Positions 1 through 10,157 of a stretch of 64,000 nucleotides of DNA are shown here, one piece after another. The notes under the pieces were generated by a model. It was not told where the DNA came from and ran no database searches. It saw nothing but the letters and a program-made list of their open reading frames with translations. Positions within the stretch are counted from its first letter, which is position 1; each line of letters starts with the position of its first letter. The position numbers and the translations under genes were made by a program. Origin of the DNA: Haliclona indistincta (taxonomy: Eukaryota; Porifera; Demospongiae; Haplosclerida; Chalinidae); NCBI GenBank assembly GCA_964017065.1, contig OZ024789.1:11111914-11175913 (forward strand). Direction: 5' to 3'.

Positions 1-3000
1 GCGAAGTTTTTTAAGGTCTTGGGTTTAGGATTTAGTTTTGTTTAGCACGTGAATACCATAGCAACGAGTGTGACGTAATACACCCGGACCTGGGATTGAG
101 TGAACAAAGCCAATCCCTATCCAATAGTTGGACTCGGACGCTCGACTGAAGGTGGGGACGAGTCCCCCAGCTGTTCAGCGAGGCCAATATATAGACAAAG
201 CCAAACGCTTAACCCTCAAAGGTTCAAAAGGTTCAAAGGTTCATATTAGGCAGAGACCCAGAGGGTATAACCATGCATGCACAAAATAAACAATTTGGTG
301 GACAAACAATACAAATATTAGTTCAGGTATCCTCTTGAAGCAGGAAGAGACTCCAACTGGCCAAACGGAGAACTTTGGCCTTAATGCTTGTCTCCTATCC
401 AAAGTTGTCCTCCCGATCGCTGCCCACAAGAGAAACACCCCCGGCGCCTACGCGCGCGCCCAGGGTAACAACGCGCGCGCTCAGGTTACCCAAGTGGTTC
501 TCTGGCACTGCAGTGAGGATATGCCTAGCTTTGCCATCAATTGCATGTCTTCTTCTACTGCGTAAAATTGGTTATCTGGCTAAATTGCTATCCCAGACAA
601 TAACTCCATCAGCTCTAAAGTTCTCACTTCCGTTGCCATTGTCGACCCAGCGAATGTGTCCATCCTACAACAATGCAGGGTGCTTGAATCCATCGTTGGT
701 GCTACTATCCTGGATGAATGCCTAGAGTAACCTGATGACGCAATCCATCTCGTCAAAACACAAAAGCCTCAGATTCTCCTTGACAATATCATATCCGTTA
801 TATCATCTGGCCTGAATCACCCGTCTGCCAATTTTGTTGCAATATTTGGTAGCTGGCGACGGTTACTCTTGGTGTAGACTCTGGGACAAGGCGCTGGATC
901 ATGGCAGCCATGGCACAGAACAATTACAAAAGATTATACGCCACCTGACTCAACCAGTACATGATAATTTTCGCTGCCATCTTTGTGATCAGATTGTCTC
1001 CACCTCTTGGTTACTCCACATTTGCTCCAGTCATACTGTATCACTTCATTCAAATAACCTTTGTGAACAAGATATCCTCGACCTTCTGATCAAAGAACAT
1101 GATGATATTTTTAGTATTATTTTTCCTAAATAGTGTGTTCCATGTTATGCCCTTTGGGTCTCGCATTATTATTAAACTGTAAACTGTAAACTGTAACAAC
1201 AGAGAGAGAGAGAGAGAGAGGATAGTTTATACTGTTCCACTACTCTGACTTCAGGGGGGTACGACAAGCTCATTTAATATGACGTATTGCTGACATACGA
1301 CACGCCCACTACATCAAGGAATGTAGGAATGTTTAAGGCTTTGGAATGTATTTAACAGTTTGCCATCGCGCTATAGTACATGATATCGAGCTCAAGTTTG
1401 CATTGTTTACACTCCAGGTCAAGGCAAGTAATATTCCAGAACAATCTACTGAAAGTAGCTGAAACAATTTTTCTGCTGTTCCAGTGATTGGACAACGTTT
1501 GTGCGTATTGCAGCCAGAGTTTGTGCGCCACAGCCGAAATTTATTTACATTGTTAACTGAATGATGCTCTAGAATGATAGCAATGCCGTTTTGAGTTGAA
1601 TACTTTTGCCAACCAATTCTCTACCTTCATCTCTCTGTACTGCAAAAACTAAAAGAGGTACGGGTGGGGTACGGTAGCTTAAACGAAAGGTCTTGGGTAG
1701 TAGAATCTATTTAGCAACATACTTTACCGGTCAAATTGTCCTCTAAAGGCGTAGCAGACCACGAAAGACCCATTGTATTCTGGTTTACTAAATCATTGAC
1801 TACGTGAAGCTACGTCAGCATTACGTCAGAATAAAATAGCTTGTCGTACGCGGGTCATACTAAAAGTAGAAATGGGGAAATGAGAAACGGAAACGAGGAA
1901 ATGGAGAAATGAGAAACTTTCCCGATGATCTTTAGCTAGAGGGCCGAAGGCCCGGTTTAGGACAACCCTCCCGATGATCCTTAGTTAGGAAGACGCTCCC
2001 GACGATCCTTAGTTAGGAAGACCCTCCCGACTTTGCGCAGTTAGGCGAAGGTTTTTAGGGTCTTGGGTTTGGGTTTAGGGTTTAGTAGTTTCTAGTGCAA
2101 TAATGGCGCCATTTCCTCGTTTCCGTTTCTCATTTCCCCGTTCCTACTTTTAGTATGACCCGTCGTACGCGTACTAGTACTGACATAGCGAGATCACGTG
2201 ATTAACAACTAAGGTAAAGCGGCCTAATTTTGGTCACCACCTATTTCCGGTCACTTTGCGGAAAACCCATCGCCCACCAGCCAATATGAAAACCCAAAGA
2301 AAGGGCTTTCACTCCACCAGCCAATATGCTGCCTTCGTAGCGCCAACATCTCACTATCACAACAGCCAGACTTAGGCTAACTGACTACCTTCCTGTTGGT
2401 ATAATCAGCGCCACTCTGTACCTTTGTATGCTTGACGGAGCTGAAGTAAAAAAGAGAAACTTTGCCTTATGAATTTTAATTCTTAAAGAAGGTGTAAATC
2501 GTTAGTAAATTAAGCTTAAACTAAAGACTGAACATTAATGAAAATGCAGACGTAGTAGTATCCAGCTATCTTCAGCGATTTTCAGATGATAGGTGGAGCT
2601 CATTTTAAGCTCTGCGTGGGCGGTGACATTGAAAAATAGCTTTTACAAATTTCTCTGCCGCGAAAACAAATAAAATCTTGCAGATAGCTTTGAAAGCGGT
2701 AGGAGACGACCAAAGCTGATCGTAGCGCGGCACACATTTTTGGAAATCTCTACAGCACTTTGCATTTAGACCAACAATAGCTGTACCAAGAATCCGTGCC
2801 AGAAACATCTGCTAAATGCAATCATTATACAAATGTACTGCTTACTGAGAATAATAGAATGCTATAGGATGCTGAACACATCTATTTGTAGCAAAAACAG
2901 CTCGTCGCTAGCATAGAAAGTCGCTTTTCAAAGTGACCGGAATTACCCAATTTAACCCCGATTTTCGCTATTTATGGTTACTAGTTTTTATTAATTCTTG

Positions 3001-3169
3001 CTGCCAAGAAGCATCGAATCTTCAACTCCAACTTTCTCCTGCTGAAAGAGTATACCCAGTAGTATCAGTGACTGCAATGCAAGAGCTCGCGGCTCGTTCG
3101 TCTTGGCGCTCGGTGCGTGCAAACCTGAACGAGCCAAACAGTGACCGGAAATAGGCCACTCTACCTCAC
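1..3169. other. Intergenic region rich in decayed repeats, no convincing host gene
   Basis: No intact multi-exon gene can be built here. A short open stretch at 834-1133 (+) encodes a Cys/His pattern (RCHLCDQIV...HICSSHT) that looks like a zinc-binding tail of a mobile-element protein, but it is too short to assign. A (GA)n tract at 1201-1220 is followed by sequence resembling the spacers at about 9945 and 30680, just upstream of KCD2 and KCD5. The roughly 1.9 kb between about 1260 and 3170 has no counterpart in those spacers and is therefore probably inserted DNA; it contains the inverted-repeat element at 1843-2170. Confidence 0.5.
1843..2170. mobile_element. MITE-like inverted-repeat element with telomere-like motif
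   Basis: The segment 1843-1904 is repeated as a near-perfect reverse complement at 2109-2170, giving about 62 bp terminal inverted repeats around a 200 bp core. The core contains repeats of a CCCGA(T/C)GATC(C/T)TTAG-type unit and ends with GGGTTTGGGTTTAGGGTTTA. Closely related core sequence occurs at positions 1-40, so a second, truncated copy begins at the left edge. It has no coding capacity and is a non-autonomous transposon of unknown superfamily. Confidence 0.65.
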
Positions 3170-3291
3170 CGGCTAGGCGTGGTCACAATTGCTTTTGGGT
3201 GTGGCTCATTTGTGAATTTGGTCATTAGTGCAGAGCGCAAGCTAGAGGTAGAGCAAAATCCCATTCGTCTACGTGGGTGGATGCGTTTCTT
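3170..3291 (+). promoter_or_regulatory. Conserved upstream block of KCD1
   Basis: The 120 bp before the KCD1 start are closely repeated before KCD2 (about 10040-10157) and KCD5 (about 30781-30912). Shared blocks include CGGCTAGGCGTGGTC, TTTTGGGTGTGGCTCAT and CTACGTGGGTG just before the start. The rest of the spacers differ, so this is the likely core promoter and 5' UTR of the group. No TATA box is obvious. Recent duplication could also explain the similarity. Confidence 0.45.
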
Positions 3292-6200
3292 ATGGCCGCC
3301 GCTCCTCAGCAGCACCAGCGAGGAGGTGAGTTCATGAGTTGTGTCATGAGGTGTTTAAACAGTGACTGATCGTTACTCCTCACAGTGGATGGATGGAGGG
3401 AACCCGCTGGTCGTGATGATCACAGCACAGCTGTTGTGGCCAATCAACTTTACTTGTGGGGGGGAGACCAGAATGGAATGCCAACGGTTCATGATAGCGC
3501 TGAGAAGCGTCGGTTTTTCTCCAGAGTAGAGGTGTTCGACGTGAACACTGGTTGCTGGGAGCAACGCATTACTAATGGAACACCTCCACTGGGAGTGCTC
3601 GGCTATTCCTGTGTTGCTGTCAGGAATGAACTGCATTATTTCGGTGGTTACTGTGGTCATAGAGACTGCTACCACAACAGTGTTCACACACTGAGCACCT
3701 CCACCCTGCAATGGAGGATGTTGGCTCCCTCGATAAAAAAGGGTGTTGCACCAATGCAGAAGCATCATTGTGGAATGGTGCACTTCACTGATGAAGAGGA
3801 GGACTTCTTGTATGTGGTGGGAGGGGTGGGTCATGCTGTCCCATCATCACGACAACATGGAGTACAGTATCATCCAGTGTATAGTGATATGCGTACCAAT
3901 GAACAACACATTTTCTCTCTGTCCACAAGTGAGTGATACTGTGCTGTCTCAGTATGATACTCCTAGCCTTGTTTATGATTCCAGATTTTAGTACAATTTT
4001 TATTAATTTATTACCTCTAGATGGGTGGAGCTCACCAGTCGTCACAGGACAAGCTCCTCCTCCATGTTCTAGTTTCACACTAACAACAGTGGAAGGGAAG
4101 AGGGCTGCTATGTTTGGTGGAACAACTGAATCAGGCTGCTACTTTGATGATTTGTATATTGTAGATCTGCATGGAAGACGTTCGTCTGTGCACGTGGTGA
4201 GTGTGTGATACAATAGACACTATGGGCTCCACTCTAGCATTTCTAGTCCTATTGCATGATCAATACTACCAGCTGAGAAGAAGAAACTGAAAACTGCAGT
4301 GTCGGTTTCTTTCTTTAAACTAGAGTTCTAATGAACACATACCCGTGCGCTGAGCTAGGAGCCATGCAAACAGTATTACTGCAACACACACGTTAACAGC
4401 TAGCCCATAGACAGCTCCAGAAGAAGTACATGATAGCATACATGCACTAACAATTGATTGGCACATCACAGAAGAAAGACTGATACCGTAGCTATAGGCC
4501 TTTAGAAGTTTAATGGCTCTGACGTACGGTATATGTGAGACTGAGTGAGGACATCGACATGGATAGGAGGTTGGGTGACACAACCACAATACCGTAAAGT
4601 GCTCTTATAAAGACACGTAGCTTTAGAAAGCCATGGATTAGCCGCTCGAGCAAGGTTCGCCAGCACAATAATAATTATTGTACCAAGTGTAATGTCATGC
4701 AATCTGGATTTCATGATAATTATCTTTGTCTTCCCAGTACTGGACCAAGATCAAGCCAATTGGTCAGTCTTTTCAATGGCCTGCAAGGAGATATGCCCAT
4801 GCTGCATCACGCATTACTGGTCCTGTGTTTGTGATAAGTGGAGGATTTAGAAATGGATCACTATGTGATATGTGGTTGTGTGACACTAACCAATGCCTGT
4901 GGAACAAGGTAACCAGACTGCACATTATGTTTAGTTTCTACAGAAAGACCTCATATGTATTTGAACTAGATAAAATACATCTAATGCATGTGTTTCATAA
5001 AGAACTAATATTTTAGCATAAAATGAGTAATAATTATTTTTTTAAGTGTTTACCGCACTTGATGATGCTAACATAATTGTTTTGAACTCACAACAATATA
5101 CTGAATGCTGTTTTTACTGTACAGCATGCATGAATGTGCATGGATGACTACTGCTTGCTGTTGAGAATGTACAAACAATATTTCAGTGGTACAACAGTAC
5201 TTAACCCTTTAAGCCCCAATGATGCAATTTGGCGTCATACATACTTCAGACACCATAACTTTATCAAAAAGTGTTAAAATATCCCAAAATTAAGCCAAAT
5301 TGAAGAATACAAATAACCGCAAAAAATTGACCGGTTTTCGGCACGCCCCCTGCGCTAAATGTTATGGTGATGGCATTTCTATGGCTTCAGTGCAAACCTC
5401 ACAACATTTTAGGAAAAACAAAATGGCCGACAAGAAAATTTGGACATTTTATGGCTTCAGGATGCTCACAAACACATTTTTGTGCATTCTCTATGATCTG
5501 GGCTACATTTTGCACTCACCAAAACCACTGCTATTTGTGTGTACTTTTCAGTAGCCAGCCCCAAAGTACTAACTTTGAGCAAAATTTGACGAGGTCGTTG
5601 CACTTTATCGGCTTCACTTTCGAAGTGGGAGGGGCATATCGACCGACTTGAGTGTGGGCAATTGCGGCTACTCACTGGCGTAAAAGGACGAGAATTTAAG
5701 ACCAGTAGCACAAAAGACACACGAGATATTCACGAGAGAAGTGGTCAGCATTTACGAGGTTAAAATTTCAGCTGGATAATTTAGTAATTAAAGGGTTAAT
5801 AGAAATAAGCAAATACAATATGGACTGTGACAGTTTGTTTGCAATCAGGGGTTTTAAACATTCATTTATACCACTAGTGCGTGCAATGTGCATCTTTGTT
5901 TCTTTAATTTTATACATGTACAAAAACTAGCTTTTTAGCTAATGTAGTTATTGGGTTTCTAAATTAGTATAATTGACGTATTTATGTTCTCTTTATAGCT
6001 ACCAATATCGACTGAAAGGTTTCGTCATCACTCAATGTCAATATTTCATCTAGGAGCCCACTGTGTCTGTATACTAGTGTTCGGAGGATACCCTAACAAC
6101 ATGGCTGATACTAGAATTATAGAGCTAGGTAGCACAGTGTGTGTCCATGCAGTAATCATGCAGCAGTAGCTACAGCAGCTGATGCACACACTGACAGTCG

Positions 6201-7894
6201 TGGACTGCACATAACAACTCATCTCCTCCATACAGTCCAGGACACTAGTGGGCAGTGGTGTGTGGAAAGAGTGATGGGGAGAGAGACACTGAGCAACAAC
6301 ACAGAGTACCAGAAGAGGCTGAGAGAGGCCAGGATAAAGGGAGTACCAGCGGGAAAGCATTCAAATTCTATCACAAAAGAGCAGATAGACTATGAGAGTA
6401 GACGACAGGTTTGTGACCATGCATTGCTTGAGTGAGTTGTTTTCTTCATCAGGAAAGTGAGTCTAGCCAGAGAAAAATTATAGAGTTAGAAGAGGAGGTT
6501 AAAATTCTTAAAGATCAACTCCAGCAAGTGAGACAGATTTCATGAAGTTCAGGGCATTACTCAATACTTACAGGTTCAGCAACTATTAGGGAATGAGACG
6601 CAGCAACATGAAAATACCAAGAAGACACTTCAAATGGTGCAGCCACAATTTTCCCATGAGCAAACTGTGACTAGAGAGAAAGAGAATAAGATAAAGGAAC
6701 TAGAACAGCAGGTCAGAGTTAGGGTTATAGTGAGTGGAAGTATAATAGTGTTACACTAGTTTGCTGAGAAGGTAAATCAGCTGCAAAAGCAGCTCTCTCT
6801 TGAGCAAGCTAAGATCAAGAAGAAGGAAAACGAGCTCGAGGTGGTTCATGAACAAAATGAAACACGTAAACTACAGCAGCAGGTCAGTGCTATTTCTTGA
6901 GTCATAATGTTGTATTGACATAATGTTACTCTCTCATCATTAGTTTGCAGAGAAAGAGCTGAAGATGCAACAAAAACTCGAAGATGTGAGTAAAGAGAAG
7001 GAGAGCATAATACAAGTGCTACGACAGAAACTTGCTCGTGAACAGATGGAGAAGGAGGAATCAAGCCAACAGATAGCACAGTTAAAGGAACAGGTACTTT
7101 TCATTGATGGCATTGCATTTGCTTAATAATTATTAATAGATTAAAAAGAAAGGTGAATTGGCAGTTCAAGTTGGTACAGATTTAGAGAAAAGGATGAGAG
7201 AGAAGGAGAAGGTAGTTAGTAAATTTGTGTATGCTTGATGAAAATAATTATGACATACCTGAAAAGTTTCAAGATGATCTTGAATACTATCAAAGAAAGA
7301 TCAGAGGGATGGAAGATGAGTTTAGAGTACTTAAAGACCAAGTCCGCACCGAAACAGACGGCGTTCAGCAGGTGACTGTGTGTGTGTGGTTAGTGTATAG
7401 TGACACTACATGGTTGACTCTTCACTTGCAGCATGATCAAGAGACTGAACAGAAAATCCAACAGATCAAGCGTTGTGCAGGTTATCAGCGCTATATACTT
7501 GTATTTTGAAAAGTCTTATGGAATATATTTTTTTCAGCAAAATTGAGCTGTTGCTTACCATAATTGGCACTATTATTATTGTTTTGTTTCAGATAAGTCA
7601 GGAGTGTATTCTCAAGCTCCATCAACTGCTGATCTGATGGTTCATGTTGCACGCAAGATACCAACCAAGTGGTATGATGTAGGAACACTGCTGCATATCG
7701 AGACAAAAACACTAGAGGCATTCGAAAAGGAGAATACTGATCAAGTTCGTCTCTTCATGAAGGTGTTTGATCAATGCAAACGAGAGCAGAAGGTTCCATT
7801 CACCTGGCAGACTATGATTAGTATTTTAGAAAAACTCGACGAGAATGAAACAGCTACTGATCTCAAGAAATGGTTGAATGGAGAGATTAGCTAA
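3292..7894 (+). CDS. KCD1: Kelch propeller - coiled coil - Death domain protein (765 aa, 14 exons)
   Basis: Exons: 3292-3325, 3386-3928, 4021-4196, 4738-4908, 5999-6128, 6167-6408, 6453-6527, 6574-6711, 6772-6882, 6944-7093, 7140-7211, 7267-7371, 7432-7480, 7593-7894; their sum is an exact multiple of three. Residues 12 to about 350 form a six-blade Kelch propeller with Gly-Gly doublets in LYLWGG, LHYFGG, LYVVGG, AAMFGG, FVISGG and LVFGG. Residues about 433-649 are a heptad-rich Glu/Lys/Gln coiled coil. Residues about 675-763 are a Death domain with the conserved Trp of helix 1 (IPTKWYDVG) and a VPFTW motif. There is no signal peptide or membrane segment, so it is probably a cytosolic adaptor. 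Intron 4 holds a piggyBac-like MITE. The start is the ATGGCCGCC-type ATG shared with KCD2 and KCD5. Ligand and partners are unknown. Confidence 0.85.
5201..5799. mobile_element. piggyBac-like MITE in KCD1 intron 4
   Basis: The element is bounded by TTAA, with inner ends CCCTTTAA and TTAAAGGG. TTAA targets and CCC-starting termini are hallmarks of piggyBac-superfamily elements. The matching KCD5 intron near 32890-32930 lacks it and reads as an empty site. Related copies are at 29044-29650 and, partially, 16130-16440. It has no transposase reading frame, so it is non-autonomous. Confidence 0.65.
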
Positions 7895-7930
7895 TAGCTC
7901 AACCTCACTACACTAGCTAGTTCTTTATAA

Positions 7931-9173
7931 CAAGAAATTAAAAAGATTTCTATCGAAATCAAAAGGATGTAGTGATGAAGAAATCTACCACTGGTTTACA
8001 ATGTAAACCAACAAGGAACAAGCATAGAATGGTAACACGATTGACTTGCTAACAGACCATAGATCCCTACATCAGTGGCTGCTGTGGCCAGACTATAGCT
8101 AGTTAAGCTATTTACTGTTGACTGACACTTTGAATAGAATTCAGCTTGTGACAAAATATTGATCTTATGTACAGCCACAGATGTAGGGATCTATGGTCTG
8201 TTAGCAAGTCAATCGTGTTACCATTCTATGCTTGTTCCTTGTTGGTTTACATTGTAAACCAGTGGTAGATTTCTTCATCACTACATCCTTTTGATTTCGA
8301 TAGAAATCTTTTTAATTTCTTGTTTGTGTCCTTTTTTCTTTTAGTGAAGTGCAGTTCAATATCATGCATGTACGGAGAAGTCTTTGTTTCCACCATTAGT
8401 TTAGTATTCCTGTTGTTGATGGCTTTTCTTAAACTTGTAGCTAAAATCATATATCAGGTCTGCCTAGTATCAGGTCTGCCTAGTCGCCTACGCATGTATG
8501 CAGTGCATACGAGCCCCGCCCACACTTGCTTGTAGATCTACACGGCGGTTATAACTATCTGGCAAGTGCAGAATGGCGATCCTACACGAGCTTACCGTTC
8601 TTCGAAGACTCCAGACAAATGTCGGGTGTGTGTTCTCCGTGATAGTGATCCAATCATCCACACGGCGCAGCGATACTTTAGCTGCTTGGTCACGTGCACT
8701 ACCCATTGCTAATTGGTCACGTGCGTATTGCGCAATCACAATAATGGCGTCTAACACTAAGCTGACAATGGATCACGATCGAGAAATCGCGGAACTTAGA
8801 TCGCCGTTACGCTAAAAACAAAGCTCAAAAGGCACATGCCAGGAGAATTTCACGACTGTTCGTGGATGTTTTGGTCTCGGCACTGCTCGCGTAAAGGCGC
8901 TAGGCGAGTTGAAGAAAGAAGAAAGAAAGAAGAAAACGAAGATGACGAAACTCGATTTTCACCGTTTACAGGTTCGTCACTTTAGTAACAATTTCGAGCA
9001 ATCTCCTTGCTACTGTGAGATGGGGCAACGCCAGAGAGCAGATCTAAGTGTCTAAAGACGTCTAAAATTCAACACCAGGCGAAATATCAGCGCTTGAACG
9101 CTAATACATTGTATGTAGCCGCCATCTTGTTTTCTCGTTCATCCCTACATAGGGAGACACTACCGTGTCTCCC
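7931..9173. mobile_element. Composite fold-back transposable element, copy 1
   Basis: The arms 7931-8073 and 8180-8322 are perfect reverse complements over 143 bp, with a 106 bp spacer. An 850 bp tail (8323-9173) follows and ends in TCTCCC. The whole unit recurs in reverse orientation at 41131-42364. Flanking sequence matches the region after KCD4 (about 28440-28470), which lacks it, so the insertion lies between CTTTATAA and a TA-starting flank. No transposase frame is visible. Confidence 0.75.
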
Positions 9174-9319
9174 TAATACTGTTGTAGATTTTGTTTACAA
9201 ATACCTATCCCCACTGAGCATATATTACATGAAATTAAAGCTTGACTACAGGTTTAATAACAGCTGCTAAACGTTTTTACTCACGAGCACATACAAATCA
9301 ATGAATTATCTTAACTCAT

Positions 9320-9519
9320 TATTATTAAGTGTAGTATCTATTGGGTACAAATGGCATCTTGACTATTGTTCCAGTCAGTGTGTGCTAAAGTCAGTGTGTC
9401 AGTGTGTGCTGAACACATCACACTACTACAATACTGCATTTAGTCCACTAGAAATGTTCAGTGCCGATCTTGGTGTGCTCACGAGGAAGATAAGCCATGG
9501 CGATAATTGTGCTTGAGAC
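9320..9519 (-). pseudogene. Degenerate copy of the AMT last exon
   Basis: Read on the minus strand, this matches the last AMT exon (46039-46211): the parts encoding [17 protein letters not shown] and [13 protein letters not shown] are recognisable. An unrelated stretch of roughly 70 bases interrupts it at about 9380-9450. There is no splice acceptor and no other AMT exon nearby, so it is a relic of a partial gene duplication. Confidence 0.7.
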
Positions 9520-9559
9520 TGCTTAGTTTGACACTGGTTACAGCTTGATGACTATATCT

Positions 9560-9707
9560 ACTCGCTACTTCGTTTTCCATCGTCCATCAGTTTCTTAGTT
9601 TCACTGCCTCCTCCTCCTCAGTACACAGTTCTTGTTTATGAAGACACGAGGCACGGATTGAGCGCTGGTCATCTTGAGCAGCACGTCCTGGATACTGGAA
9701 CCATCGT
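9560..9707 (-). pseudogene. Degenerate glutaredoxin exon 2 copy
   Basis: On the minus strand a splice-acceptor-like sequence at about 9708 is followed by codons for DDGSSIQDVLLKMT and then SVPRVFINKNCV, typical of the C-terminal half of a glutaredoxin. After NCV an insertion breaks the glycine-rich motif and causes a stop. The CPFC-bearing first exon is missing upstream, so this copy cannot make a redoxin. Confidence 0.65.
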
Positions 9708-9846
9708 CTAGAAAAAAATAGAAAAAGACGTTTCAATAACCAGCAAATTGCATGAAAACAAAAATTGCAGTCTTATGAATGACAAAATTAATCTAGTATG
9801 ATGCATGTTGACTGTGAAATTTTCTGTTAGTTTGGTAACAGACCAG

Positions 9847-9948
<102 letters not shown>

Positions 9949-10157
9949 AGTTCATACTGTTTGTCACTGCTCTGACCTAGTCCCATGCAAATTGCAAACA
10001 AGACGACCCTCTTATCGAGATCACGTGAATAGCAACTACCGGCTAGGCGTGGTCGCAGTTTAATTGTTTTTTTGGGTGTGGCTCATAGGTGCATCAGTTC
10101 TCTGTGCTTGCAAAGTAGAGCAACTCCCACTAGTCTACGTGGGTGCATGCGTTACCT

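Noticed and set aside
834..1133. Possible retroelement protein fragment with Cys/His motif
   Set aside because: Too short and isolated for a firm gene call; mentioned only as a likely mobile-element relic.
3373..3834. Long antisense reading frames opposite Kelch exon 2 (also at 10227, 19460 and 30996)
   Set aside because: They recur in every copy because the sense strand is conserved; no start context, splice pattern or domain supports them.
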